Part shown: piece after piece, positions 29,876-39,383 of the stretch | Position numbering within the stretch: position 1 is the stretch's first letter | Layout: each line of letters opens with the position of its first letter | Origin: Mesorhizobium sp. WSM3859 | GTDB lineage: Bacteria > Pseudomonadota > Alphaproteobacteria > Rhizobiales > Rhizobiaceae | Assembly (NCBI RefSeq): GCF_002295065.1 | Contig: NZ_NSGG01000014.1 | Location: 124,001 to 188,000, forward strand | DNA length: 64,000 nucleotides | Reading direction: 5' to 3' | Notes under the pieces: generated by a model | What the model saw: the letters and a program-made list of their open reading frames with translations, nothing else | Databases searched by the model: none | Told to the model about the DNA's origin: nothing | Translations under genes and position numbers: made by a program

Positions 29876-30898
29876 ATGCGTCCGTTCGTCTATGAGCAGC
29901 CAACCGACATCCCCGCGGCGGTTGCGATCGCGTCCCGGTTCACGACCAACGACGATCAACCCACGCGAGCGAATGCGCAGTTCATCGCCGGGGGTACCAA
30001 CCTTGCCGACTATATGAAGCTCGGCGTCGCCGAGCCCAATCGCCTGCTTGATCTCAACCGGCTCAAGGAGTCCGGACTGAGGCAAGTCCGGGTAACCGAT
30101 GACGGTATCCGCTTCGGCGCCCTGGTGCGCATGGGCGAGGCTGCGGATCACCGAGAGGTCAAGGAGCGCTATCCCGTCATTGCCGACAGTTTGCGTTTGG
30201 CGGCAAGCGGCCAGATCCGCAACATGGCAAGCCTGGCCGGAAACATCCTGCAGCGCACGCGCTGCGAATATTTTCGCGAGACGTCCTGGGCTTGCAACAA
30301 ACGCGTGCCCGGATCCGGCTGCGCGGCGATGGAAGGCTTCAACCGGCAGCATGCCGTTCTGGGGGGCAGCGACGCCTGCATCGCCACCTACCATGGCGAC
30401 CTCGCTCAGGCGTTGATCGCACTCGATGCCGTGGTCCATGCCGAGGGATCGCGCGGAGCCCGCAGAATACCGTTCGCCAAATTGCATCGGCCGCCCGGCG
30501 ACACCCCTCATATCGAAACCGATCTCGCAGCCGACGAGATCATCACCGCCATCGAGGTGCCGGCTCTGCCATGGGGCCGGCGCTCACTCTATCTGAAGAT
30601 CCGTGACCGCGAATCCTATGCCTTTGCGTTGGCTTCGGCGGCCGTCGCGCTCGACCTGGATGGCGAGACTGTGCGCGAGGCGCGCATTGCGCTCGGCGGC
30701 GTGGCGACCGTGCCCTGGCGTGCCAGCGCGGCCGAACAAAGCCTGCAAGGCAAGAAGCTCGACCAGACATCGGCAGAAGCGGCGGCCGACGCCGCCTTCG
30801 CTGAAGCCCAACCGCGCCAGCACAATGCGTTCAAGGTCGAGCTCGGCAAGCGAACGCTGGCGCGCGCTCTGCTTGAAACCCGCGACATGAAGGTGTGA
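29876..30898 (+). CDS. paoB: aldehyde oxidoreductase FAD subunit
   Basis: 340 aa. FAD motifs: AQFIAGGTNLADYMKLG (near residues 38-54) and QIRNMASLAGNILQRTRC. The cysteines in RTRCEYF, SWACNK and GSGCAAM match the extra [4Fe-4S] loop of PaoB. Start 29876 follows GGGAGC. It lies 1 base after paoA and overlaps the paoC start region. Confidence 0.9.
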   Translation: MRPFVYEQPTDIPAAVAIASRFTTNDDQPTRANAQFIAGGTNLADYMKLGVAEPNRLLDLNRLKESGLRQVRVTDDGIRFGALVRMGEAADHREVKERYPVIADSLRLAASGQIRNMASLAGNILQRTRCEYFRETSWACNKRVPGSGCAAMEGFNRQHAVLGGSDACIATYHGDLAQALIALDAVVHAEGSRGARRIPFAKLHRPPGDTPHIETDLAADEIITAIEVPALPWGRRSLYLKIRDRESYAFALASAAVALDLDGETVREARIALGGVATVPWRASAAEQSLQGKKLDQTSAEAAADAAFAEAQPRQHNAFKVELGKRTLARALLETRDMKV

Positions 30899-30900
30899 CC

Positions 30901-33180
30901 ATGGACGCTGCCGCTCCCAAACCCAAGGAGAACATGGGCGAACCGCTGCCGCGCGTCGATGCGCGGTTGAAAGTCACCGGGCAGGCGCATTACCCCGCCG
31001 ATCTGCCCACCGCCAACATCGCCTATGGCGCGCTGGCCACCAGCAGCATTGCCAAGGGCAAGGTGACGAAGCTGCATCTCGACGATGCCCGCGCGGTGCC
31101 CGGCCTGCTCGACATCGTCACCTATGGCGACATGGACAAGGTCGAGAAGCCGAAATTCGGCAATTCCGGCGCGACGTCTATCGGACCGCTGCATGACCGG
31201 ACGATCTTCCATGACGGCCAGATCGTCGCCCTCGCGGTTGCCGAGACGTTCGAGGCGGCCGAGGAGGCGGCGCAGCTGATCCGCGCCGAGTACGAGGAAG
31301 AGAAGCCGACTGCGACTTTCGACAGCCCCGGGACGGCGACCATCCCTGCCGCCGGAAAGAGCCCGCTGTTCAAGGAAGATGTGAAGGCGGGCGACTTCGA
31401 CGCCGCTTACGCTGACGCCGCAGTCAAGATCGACCAGCGTTATTCGACACCCACGCAGCATCACAACCCGATCGAGCTGTTTTCAACGACCGCCTTCTGG
31501 GAAAGCGACCGGTTGACCGTCCACGAGCCGTCGCAGAATGTGACCGGCTGGAAGGCCGAGCTGGCCAGGCAGTTGAAGATCGACCCTGCGAAGGTACGCA
31601 TCGTCAGCCCGTTCATTGGCGGGGCCTTTGGTTCGAAGGGACCGATGACACCACGTACGGCAATCGTGGCCGTCGCCGCTAAGCGCCTCGGACGTCCGGT
31701 GCGCTGCGTGACCAGCCGCATGCAGGCTTTCGGCACGCAGACCTACCGGGCCGAAACCCGGCACCGCGTCCGGATCGGCGCCGGCAAGGACGGCCGCATT
31801 ACCGCCTTCGCGCATGAAGGTTGGGAGGTGACGTCGCGCCCGGATCCCTATGTCGTGGGCGGCACTTCGGCGACCGGCCGTATGTATGATTATGGTTCGG
31901 TTCTGACCCACGTGTCGCTGGTGCAGGCTGACCGCAACACGCCGGGCTACATGCGTTCGCCGCCCGAGACGCCTTACGTCTATGCGCTTGAAAACGCCAT
32001 GGACGAGATGGCGGTGGCGCTTGGCATGGACCCGGTCGAGTTCCGCCGCATCAATGAACCCAAGACGGAGCCGATCGGCAAGAAGCCGTTCTCCAGCCGT
32101 TCGCTGATCCAGTGCTACGACCAGGCGGCGGAGGCCTTCGGTTGGGCCAAACGCGATCCGAAGGTCGGCGCGACGCGCGACGGCGACTGGCTGGTCGGCA
32201 TGGGTTGCGCAACGGCGATCTACCCGACTGCCGTCGCGCCATGCGCGGCGCGCGTGCGCCTGACGGTCGACGGCGACGTGCGGCTGCAATGCGGTTCGCA
32301 CGAGATCGGCACCGGCGTGCGCACCGTGGCCGGTCAGATGGCTTCCGAGCGGCTCGGCGTCAGCATAGACAGGATCAGCGTCGAAATGGGCGACAGCAGC
32401 CTGCCTCCGGCTCCGGTCTCGGGCGGGTCGATCTCCACAGCCAGCGTGTGTTCGGCGGTGCTCAAAGCCTGCGACGCCATCCGAACCAAGATATACGCCG
32501 CCGCGACTGCCGAGGGCGGTCCGCTGGCCGGGTCTCATAATGAGGAATTCGAGCTTGCCGGCGGAAAGATCGTCGCGAAGAGCGGCGCGTCGGCAAAGGT
32601 AGAGGACGTCCTGAAAGCAATGCAGGTCGGCGCGATCGAGGAATATGCCGAGTTCGCACCCAAGGGTGCGACGCCCGAGGCGCTGAAGAAACTCTATGCC
32701 GGCACGCCGGAATTCCACGGCGGCGACCAGGACGAGGATTCGGTGAAATACGCCTTCGGCGCCGAGTTCGTCGAAGTCCGCATCAACCGCTACACCAGGG
32801 AAATCCGCGTGCCGCGCATTGTCGGCGCATTCGCGGCCGGCCGCATCATGAACACGCGCACCGCGCGCAGCCAGCTGATGGGCGGCATGATCTGGGGCAT
32901 CGGCCAGGCGCTGCATGAGGCGACCGAGGTCGACAGGCGCTATGCGCGCTACGTTAATCGTGACCTGCAGGACTACCTTGTGCCGGTCAATGCCGACATC
33001 AAGGACCTGCAGGTGATCCTTGTTCCGGAGGTCGACCATACGGTCAACCCGGCTGGCGTGAAAGGCCTAGGCGAGCTCGGCAATGTCGGCACCGCCGCCG
33101 CCGTTGCCAGCGCGGTCTACCACGCCACAGGCAAGCGTATCCGCGATCTGCCGATCAGGATCGAGCAGCTGCTCGTTTGA
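30901..33180 (+). CDS. paoC: aldehyde oxidoreductase molybdenum-binding subunit
   Basis: About 759 aa from ATG 30901 (AAGGTG 5 bases upstream; a GTG at 30895 is also in frame). Moco-binding segments include GGAFGSKGPM, YMRSPPETP and QCGSHEIGTGVRT; the catalytic Glu is in GVKGLGELGNVG near the C-terminus. It oxidises aldehydes, possibly detoxifying aromatic or lipid-derived ones in the periplasm. The usual Moco-insertion chaperone paoD is not adjacent. No terminator recognised after the stop. Confidence 0.9.
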   Translation: MDAAAPKPKENMGEPLPRVDARLKVTGQAHYPADLPTANIAYGALATSSIAKGKVTKLHLDDARAVPGLLDIVTYGDMDKVEKPKFGNSGATSIGPLHDRTIFHDGQIVALAVAETFEAAEEAAQLIRAEYEEEKPTATFDSPGTATIPAAGKSPLFKEDVKAGDFDAAYADAAVKIDQRYSTPTQHHNPIELFSTTAFWESDRLTVHEPSQNVTGWKAELARQLKIDPAKVRIVSPFIGGAFGSKGPMTPRTAIVAVAAKRLGRPVRCVTSRMQAFGTQTYRAETRHRVRIGAGKDGRITAFAHEGWEVTSRPDPYVVGGTSATGRMYDYGSVLTHVSLVQADRNTPGYMRSPPETPYVYALENAMDEMAVALGMDPVEFRRINEPKTEPIGKKPFSSRSLIQCYDQAAEAFGWAKRDPKVGATRDGDWLVGMGCATAIYPTAVAPCAARVRLTVDGDVRLQCGSHEIGTGVRTVAGQMASERLGVSIDRISVEMGDSSLPPAPVSGGSISTASVCSAVLKACDAIRTKIYAAATAEGGPLAGSHNEEFELAGGKIVAKSGASAKVEDVLKAMQVGAIEEYAEFAPKGATPEALKKLYAGTPEFHGGDQDEDSVKYAFGAEFVEVRINRYTREIRVPRIVGAFAAGRIMNTRTARSQLMGGMIWGIGQALHEATEVDRRYARYVNRDLQDYLVPVNADIKDLQVILVPEVDHTVNPAGVKGLGELGNVGTAAAVASAVYHATGKRIRDLPIRIEQLLV

Positions 33181-33772
33181 GACTTATTCGTCAGTTATCC
33201 GCCGGAGTTCCAGTTCTGGCTCATGATCCTCTTCGGGCTGACGCTGATCGGGCGATAGTAGCGATATGCCGTGCCGCGTGCGCGGCCCGGCAGCCGCCGT
33301 TGGGTATGCGGCTTTCGACCGCCGGGCCTGACCGGGCAGTTGTGAGTCCAGCCGGCTGACGGCATAATATAAGCAACATCTAAAATTTCATCCTGCGAAC
33401 GACGGAAGACCGCGCACTGAGCGCATGGTGGAACCGATCAGTATGCGTGGCCGAGAGGCGCCCCAGACTTTGCGCGAGACCGCAATTGCCAAATGGCTTG
33501 TAACGCCCTCCAAGATTCTGACGATCTCCGTCCTTGATGGAGCCCGTAAGCCGGTATCGTGGCAGTTCGTCCGAGTGGAGGTTCCACAGTTAGCGCGCTC
33601 TGGCGTCTCGCCGGCAGCTGGTTCAAACGTCCTTCGTTCGGAGGGCGATTACATTAGCATAGGCCGATATAACACTATCAGCCGGCGCCCCGTATCTAGT
33701 CCGTGCCCCCGCCGGTCAGGCCCGGCTCGTGGGCACCCCCCGCCTTCGAGCCGGGCCGCTCACCAATAGTGG
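33181..33772. other. 592-base stretch with no recognised gene; strong hairpin near its end
   Basis: Open frames here (for example 33425-33769) lack ribosome sites and protein-like composition. The only structure seen is the hairpin at 33720-33756, which lies past the 3' end of the small membrane protein gene (33773). Confidence 0.5.
33720..33756 (-). terminator. terminator-like inverted repeat
   Basis: 10-bp perfect stem GCCCGGCTCG (33720-33729) with 33747-33756, loop 17. It is 17 bases downstream of the minus-strand gene's stop. No T-run. Confidence 0.45.
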
Positions 33773-33904
33773 TTATCGGTTTTGCCGGTCTTCGCGCACA
33801 ACGTTGTAAAGAAGCAGCCCCGCCATCAAAGACACCACAGCGCCCATCATGTCGTCGCCCGTCAGCCCCGAATAATACACGAACGCAAATGCTAACCCGG
33901 CCAT
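33773..33904 (-). CDS. small membrane protein (43 aa)
   Basis: ATG 33904 to TAA 33773. Two short hydrophobic segments (LAFAFVYYSGL; MMGAVVSLMAGLLLYNVV) around GDD suggest a hairpin membrane topology or one long helix, with a charged tail REDRQNR. AGGTGG lies 4 bases upstream and an exact stress promoter at 33938-33962. Frame, promoter and ribosome site together make it a likely real gene. Confidence 0.65.
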   Translation of the reverse strand: MAGLAFAFVYYSGLTGDDMMGAVVSLMAGLLLYNVVREDRQNR

Positions 33905-33937
33905 GGTTCCACCTGGGTGTGCGATACTTGCTGAGAG

Positions 33938-33962
33938 AACCCTCAGAGAAAGCTAATGTTCC
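33938..33962 (-). promoter_or_regulatory. EcfG-type stress promoter (exact)
   Basis: Minus strand: GGAAC (33962-33958), 17 bases, GTT (33940-33938), 34 bases before the 43-aa gene. Confidence 0.65.
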
Positions 33963-34134
33963 TGACAATCAGCGCTATTGCAGGCAACATGGCGGCCCCT
34001 TTTTGAGGCCAAGATGGTCGAGCGCTCTCGCGTTCGGGCCGAGCCGTCTCATGCAGGTGGGTTTATGGCGGTCGATGATGCGCCCTCGGGTGCCGCTTGG
34101 CGGCTCCACTCGCAAGGTTGCTTCCTGTACTGGC

Positions 34135-35508
34135 CTACCGGAAAGCGCGTGACATCTGGTCGGTAAGCGGCTTCAGCAGATAGGACCAGACACTGCGCTG
34201 GCCTGTGCTTATATGAACCTCGGCCGGCATGCCGGGCTTGAGCACCTTCGCATCCCTCAGGCAACCGGTCTTGTTCTCGACGCTAATGCGTGCCGAGAAA
34301 TAGGAGAGTTGGCGCTGCGGGTCCTTGATCAGGTCTGCGGAAATCCACTTGACCGCGCCCTGGCAGGCGGGCGTCGTGCCGGCATCAAAAGCCGGGAAAC
34401 GGATCGAGACCGGTTGGCCTGACCGAATGTCATCCACCCGCGCCGGAGGAATGAGCGCATCCACGACAAGATTGTCCGCATCGGGGACAATCGTCATCAA
34501 CAGTTCCCCGGGAGCGATTACACCGCCGACCGTGTGGACGGTGGATTGCTGTATCGTTCCCGATTGCGGGGCGCGGATTTCAGTTTTGGTGAGCTCGTCC
34601 TGGGCCACGATCCTGCGTTCGTCGAGCTCGGTCCGTTTGGCTTCCGTCTCGCGCAGCTCCTTTGTCACTTCGCTGCGCCTTTGCTCGTCGAGCTGCAGAA
34701 CCTGCAACTCGGTTTCGGTGATCTTGACCTGCGCTTCCGCGACGGCCGCCGCCAGCCGCCCGGACTCGCCTTTGGCTCGAGTCGCGTCCAATCTGACGTT
34801 GCTGAGCCTCTCCTTCGAAACCAGCTTCTTGGAGTAGAGAGCATCCACATCGGTGAGATCGCGGCCCAGCAAGGCCGCGGATTCATCCATCGCGGCCTGC
34901 TGTGCCTTCAGGCCTTCGAGCTGTCGCTGGATCTGCTCGGTCTGGCTGCGAAGAAGCGTTTTTTGGCCTGCTAATTCCGAAGCCCGCGTTTGCAGCAAGG
35001 CGCGTTCGCCATCGACCAGCGCCACCACGCCTGGCTTGTCCATCTCCGCTTGCAAGGCGGCTGGAAGCTGCATTGTCGTCAGCCCCTGACGCTCGGCCTC
35101 CAGCCGGGCAAGCCGTGCTGTGGCGCGGTCGAAATCCTCGCTGATTATGTCAAGGTTTGCCCGCGCCAGCGTATCATCCAGCCTGACCAACACGTCGCCT
35201 GCCCGAACATGATCGCCATCCTGCGCAAAGATGCCGCTGATCGTGCCGCCGGCCTGGTGCTGTACTTTCTTGGTGTTGGTTTCAACCACCACGGTCGCAG
35301 GGGCGATGACGGCACCGGCGATCTCGGTCAAGCCGAGCCACAGCCCTCCACCAACCACCAGCAGGCAAGTCACCGCCAAGCCAAGAGCCAGGCTCGGGCC
35401 TAGGTTGCCCGGGGGCGTCAGTGCCTTCGTACCTGCAGAGCGCGGACCGGCATCGAACCAGGCGAAGGATGGCAGAAACGCAAAAACGCGAGGCAGGACG
35501 TCACGCAT
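34135..35508 (-). CDS. type I secretion periplasmic adaptor, HlyD/PrsE-like (457 aa)
   Basis: ATG 35508 (a GTG at 35514 is also in frame). One N-terminal membrane helix (SLALGLAVTCLLVVGGGLWL, residues about 40-60), a lipoyl-like pair (GGTISGIFAQDGDHV), and a long coiled-coil hairpin (about 110-310, rich in Glu/Gln/Leu/Lys). It links an inner-membrane ABC exporter to an outer-membrane TolC-type channel. It overlaps the ABC gene by 8 bases. No TolC-like gene is adjacent. Divergent from the probable RTX substrate. Confidence 0.9.
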   Translation of the reverse strand: MRDVLPRVFAFLPSFAWFDAGPRSAGTKALTPPGNLGPSLALGLAVTCLLVVGGGLWLGLTEIAGAVIAPATVVVETNTKKVQHQAGGTISGIFAQDGDHVRAGDVLVRLDDTLARANLDIISEDFDRATARLARLEAERQGLTTMQLPAALQAEMDKPGVVALVDGERALLQTRASELAGQKTLLRSQTEQIQRQLEGLKAQQAAMDESAALLGRDLTDVDALYSKKLVSKERLSNVRLDATRAKGESGRLAAAVAEAQVKITETELQVLQLDEQRRSEVTKELRETEAKRTELDERRIVAQDELTKTEIRAPQSGTIQQSTVHTVGGVIAPGELLMTIVPDADNLVVDALIPPARVDDIRSGQPVSIRFPAFDAGTTPACQGAVKWISADLIKDPQRQLSYFSARISVENKTGCLRDAKVLKPGMPAEVHISTGQRSVWSYLLKPLTDQMSRAFR

Positions 35509-37249
35509 GTCCACTTATGCCCCTTTGGGTCGGAACGATCGGACGGTGGGTGGCAGGAGCGGGCGGTCGCGCCATGCTCGACAAGACCTCTTCTCGGGAG
35601 CCAAACGAGCGAACCATGCCGTTGGCCAGCACCAAGACCTGATCGATGTTGGTGAGAGCGGACGGGCGATGCGCGACAACAATCACGATGCCGCCGCGTT
35701 GACGCACAGCCAGAATCGCCCCCGCAAGCGCGGCGTCACCTTCGACATCGAGGTTCGAGTTAGGCTCGTCCAGAACGACCAGAAACGGCTCGCCATAGAG
35801 CGCCCTGGCCAGGCCGATCAATTGTCTCTGGCCCGCCGACAAGGCCCTGCCGCCTTCGCCGATGCGGGTTTGAAAACCGTCCGGCAGATGCATGATCATC
35901 GAGTAGACGCCCGCGGCTCTCGCGGCGGCAAGCACGCCTTTGGGGTCGCTCTTGCCGCCGAACCTCGAGATATTGTCCGCCACGGTTCCATCGAAAAGCT
36001 CAACGTCCTGCGGCAGATAGCCGATGTGAGCCCCGAGCGAATGCGGGTCCCACTGATCGAGAGGGGCCCCGTCCAGCCTTATCTTGCCGTCGAGCGGCCC
36101 CCAGGCCCCGACCAAGGCCCGCACCAGCGTCGTCTTCCCGGAGCCGCTCGGGCCCACGATGGCCATGCCCGCGCAGCGGGACAGTTGGAAACTTACGTCG
36201 AGCACGGTCGGCTTTGGCGTACCGGGCGGCGCGACCGTCAACCTTTCGACCGTCAGCCGTGTTTGCGGCCGGGGCAATTCCAGGGGCTCGATCGGGTCTT
36301 CGAACGAGTCCAACATAGCCTTGAGCTGGAAATAGCTGTGCCGGGTCGCCAGAAAGCCTTTCCAGTTTGCGATCGCCGCATCGACTGGAGCCAGCGCGCG
36401 ACCCAGCAATATCGATGATGCGATGATCACACCGGGGGACGCTTCGCCGCCGATGACCAGATAAGCGCCGAGGCCCAGCACTGAAGACTGCAGCGCCATT
36501 CTCAGTGCTTTCGACAATGAACCGATCCCTCCTATGATGTCGGAGAGCCTCTCCTGATGCGCCAGGTAGCTATGAACGATATCGCTCCAGCGCCCCGCCA
36601 GCCTGGAGGAGAGTCCCATCGCGTGGACGACCTCGGCATTGCGGCGGCCGGACTCGGCAAGGGCGCGCTGCGAGATCATGGCTTCGGATGTCAGCCTGGC
36701 AGGCCCGCGACCGAAGATCTCCGCGACGGCGGTCAGCGCCACCACGACAAGAGCGCCGATCGTCGCCAGCACGCCAAGCGACGGGTGCAGCAGATATATG
36801 ATCAGCAGATAGAAAGGAATCCAAGGCGCGTCGAATATGACGGTCGGCCCGGATCCTGAAAGGAAGCCACGCAGGTGATCGAGGTCCCGCAGCGGATTGA
36901 GTCTGTCCGCCTCCCGCCCGGCCTTGAGCGGCAAAAGCACCGATATGGCGAATGCCCTTTGGTGAAGATTTCTGTAGAGCCGGCTGGCAATGCGGACCAA
37001 CAGGCGAAGCCGCACAAAATCGAGCAGCCCGTAGGCCGCGTAGAGGCCCAGCATTCCAATCGTCAATCCGACGAGGGTCGGAACGCTCTGGGACGGAAGC
37101 ACCCGATCGTAGACCTGGAGCATATAAAGAGACCCGGTCAGCGCCAGGAGGTTCGTCACTGCCGAAAAAAGCCCAATGCCAATCAGGCCCTGAGCGCAGT
37201 CCGACATTACGATCCGTAAGGGGGAGGAGAATTCTTGCGTCGTCTTCAT
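35501..37249 (-). CDS. type I secretion ABC transporter, permease-ATPase (PrsD-like, 582 aa)
   Basis: Start 37249 follows GGAAGG by 2-3 bases, preferred over an in-frame ATG at 37264. About six transmembrane helices in the first 320 residues, then the ATPase: Walker A GPSGSGKTT, signature LSAGQRQLIGLARAL, Walker B FLVVLDEPNSNLD. No N-terminal C39 peptidase or CLD domain, so substrates carry uncleaved C-terminal signals, consistent with RTX proteins. Confidence 0.9.
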   Translation of the reverse strand: MKTTQEFSSPLRIVMSDCAQGLIGIGLFSAVTNLLALTGSLYMLQVYDRVLPSQSVPTLVGLTIGMLGLYAAYGLLDFVRLRLLVRIASRLYRNLHQRAFAISVLLPLKAGREADRLNPLRDLDHLRGFLSGSGPTVIFDAPWIPFYLLIIYLLHPSLGVLATIGALVVVALTAVAEIFGRGPARLTSEAMISQRALAESGRRNAEVVHAMGLSSRLAGRWSDIVHSYLAHQERLSDIIGGIGSLSKALRMALQSSVLGLGAYLVIGGEASPGVIIASSILLGRALAPVDAAIANWKGFLATRHSYFQLKAMLDSFEDPIEPLELPRPQTRLTVERLTVAPPGTPKPTVLDVSFQLSRCAGMAIVGPSGSGKTTLVRALVGAWGPLDGKIRLDGAPLDQWDPHSLGAHIGYLPQDVELFDGTVADNISRFGGKSDPKGVLAAARAAGVYSMIMHLPDGFQTRIGEGGRALSAGQRQLIGLARALYGEPFLVVLDEPNSNLDVEGDAALAGAILAVRQRGGIVIVVAHRPSALTNIDQVLVLANGMVRSFGSREEVLSSMARPPAPATHRPIVPTQRGISGHA

Positions 37250-37656
37250 TGCCTTCCGATTCACCCGGATAGCCGAGCGGCCTTGTTGGCCTTGCCCGAG
37301 ATGGGAAACTTTGACTCTGTGGACATGCCTGGTCCGAGTGATTGCCGGGCGTGAGGAGCCGCTAATGCAGGCTACTTTAATCTAAATGAAGCGAAATCGT
37401 GGCTCTGTCCCAAAATGGGGCAATGAATCGGTGAAAAGCGGGGACAATTTCGGGAGAAAACCTTCGTGATACCTCGGCTGACGAAGCGCGACTTGTCTGA
37501 AAACATTGGGTTTTCTTTGGAGGCGCCAAGGCAGGGGCCGGGACGCGATCACTTATTTTGACCGGCGAAATCGGTATGTGATTTCTTTCTAATATACCTT
37601 TCGTCTAGGCAAGCGGTGCAGGGGCTTGCCGATAAAAGGAAGAAGAAGGAGCGCCT
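37250..37656. other. 407-base divergent regulatory region between the exporter operon and the RTX gene
   Basis: No gene recognised. No GGAAC-N17-GTT seen. The part around 37560-37620 is AT-richer than its surroundings, as expected for a promoter, but I cannot assign a sigma factor. Confidence 0.5.
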
Positions 37657-39171
37657 ATGGCAACTCTCCATTATGCTGCGGGTGGATCTACCGCCGACGT
37701 AGCAGCTGCAGGATTCAATCTCGTCGACGTTCAATATGTTTCGCAGGTAGACGCACTGCCTGACGGAATGAAGGCGTTGGTGTATCTCAACGCCCACGAT
37801 GGCGCCACCTCGTCCTTCATTGATCAAGTCACCCCCTTCCTTAACAATCCGAAGGTGTTCGGATTCTACCTCTGTGACGAGCCGGACCCGACTGGTCGCT
37901 GGCATCCGCTGACGACCGCGGCAAATCTCAAGGCGGAATCCGACTGGATTCATTCTAACTTCCCGGGCGCAAAGACCTTCATCTCGATGATGAACATGGG
38001 GTCCAACGCCGATCCGAGCTTCGCCAACACCTACAATCCGGCGAACACCGGCATCGATTATTACGGGATGGGCGCCTACGTGATCCATTCCGATACGGGC
38101 AGTACTCCTGACTACTCCATGATCGATCGCTTGGTTGCAGCCGCGGTTGCAGCAGGCATTCCTGCCGACCGTATCGTCCCGGAATTCCAGGCTTTCGGCG
38201 GTGGAAATTGGGCAAGCGAAAGTGGCTCCGCCTTCGCTGTCCCGACCGCTGAGCAGGCGAAGGCCGTATTTGATCATTGGGCCAACCTGGTTCCATCGCC
38301 GGCATTCGATTACACCTATGCGTGGGGTTCACAGAACGGCGACACCGCGCTTGAGAACTCTCCGGAGTTGCAGGCGATCTTCCGCGAGCACAACACCAGC
38401 TCGACGTCGTCGACGCCCCCGACGACTACCGAGCCCACACCGCCGGCAACCTCCGAGCCCACGCCGCCAATTTCCGAGCCTACGCCCCCAACCTCCGAGG
38501 CTACGCCCCCAACCTCCGGCGCAACGCCCCCAACCCCCGGCGCAACGCCGCCAACGAGCACGGACCCTTCACACGTCGATCATATTATTCATGGCGGCAA
38601 GGGCAACGACACCTATCACGTCAACAATGCACATGACAAAATAATGGAAGGATCTACTGGCGGCTTCGACAAGGTGCTGGCCTCGGTCAGCTATGCTCTG
38701 TCCGCCGGTTCTCATGTCGAGCAGCTCTCCACCTCCAGCAAAGGCGGCAAAGCCGCCATCGATCTGACCGGCAACGAGTTCGGCCAGACGATGATCGGCA
38801 ACAATGGCGACAACAAGCTGAATGGCGGCGGCGGGTCGGACCTGTTGAAGGGATACGGGGGCCACGATGCTTTCGTGTTCAACACGGCCCTTGGCCCGAA
38901 CAATATCGACAGAATCGCCGACTTCAACGTTTCGCGAGACAAGATCTATCTGGACCATGCCGTGTTCGCTGGCCTTCAGGGGGGCGCCCTTGCAGCCAGC
39001 AGTTTCCACGCCGGCCAGAGCGCGCATGATGCGAATGACCACATCATCTACAACAGCACGACAGGATCGCTCTCCTTCGATAGCGACGGGATCGGCGGTC
39101 ATCCGCAGACTCAATTTGCGAGTCTGACCCCGCACCTCCACCTGGGTGAAAACTCCTTTCTTGTAGTCTGA
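37657..39171 (+). CDS. RTX-type secreted protein with glycosidase-like N-terminal domain (504 aa)
   Basis: GAAGAAGGAG lies just before ATG 37657. Residues about 1-245 resemble a TIM-barrel glycosidase: YLCDEPDPTGRWHP and RIVPEFQAFGGGNW each hold a candidate catalytic Glu. Residues about 247-305 are a Thr/Pro linker with repeated SEPTPPTS-like units. Residues about 306-504 are RTX/hemolysin-type: GGKGNDTYHVNNAHDKI, NGGGGSDLLKGYGGHDA and a C-terminal beta region ending LVV, as in T1SS secretion signals. It has no Sec signal. The neighbouring exporter is its probable route. Substrate unknown. Confidence 0.85.
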   Translation: MATLHYAAGGSTADVAAAGFNLVDVQYVSQVDALPDGMKALVYLNAHDGATSSFIDQVTPFLNNPKVFGFYLCDEPDPTGRWHPLTTAANLKAESDWIHSNFPGAKTFISMMNMGSNADPSFANTYNPANTGIDYYGMGAYVIHSDTGSTPDYSMIDRLVAAAVAAGIPADRIVPEFQAFGGGNWASESGSAFAVPTAEQAKAVFDHWANLVPSPAFDYTYAWGSQNGDTALENSPELQAIFREHNTSSTSSTPPTTTEPTPPATSEPTPPISEPTPPTSEATPPTSGATPPTPGATPPTSTDPSHVDHIIHGGKGNDTYHVNNAHDKIMEGSTGGFDKVLASVSYALSAGSHVEQLSTSSKGGKAAIDLTGNEFGQTMIGNNGDNKLNGGGGSDLLKGYGGHDAFVFNTALGPNNIDRIADFNVSRDKIYLDHAVFAGLQGGALAASSFHAGQSAHDANDHIIYNSTTGSLSFDSDGIGGHPQTQFASLTPHLHLGENSFLVV

Positions 39172-39183
39172 CAAGGACCATTA

Positions 39184-39210
39184 CGGCAGGAGCGACCAAC
39201 GCTCCTGCCG
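39184..39210 (+). terminator. terminator-like hairpin after the RTX gene
   Basis: 11-bp perfect stem CGGCAGGAGCG (39184-39194) with 39200-39210, loop of 5, 13 bases after the stop. No T-run follows. Confidence 0.6.
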
Positions 39211-39383
39211 GTAAGGCCATCAGGCCGAATTATGTGTAATCATCTGGAGTTCGGCGTAACCCGAGCCCACGGGGCTTAGTGGCGTCCGGCCTCTCTTTTG
39301 TGCACTTTCCTCGGCCGTCAGCCCGAAATTCGATCAACCCCTGCTTGTACCGAGCCATAGCCTCGTGCTTTTCTCGACCTCTT

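Noticed and set aside
31483..33039. A 518-codon open frame antisense to paoC
   Set aside because: Shadow of a strong high-GC gene with all Moco motifs on the plus strand.
33425..33769. A 114-codon plus-strand frame
   Set aside because: No ribosome site, no family content, and it runs through a hairpin.
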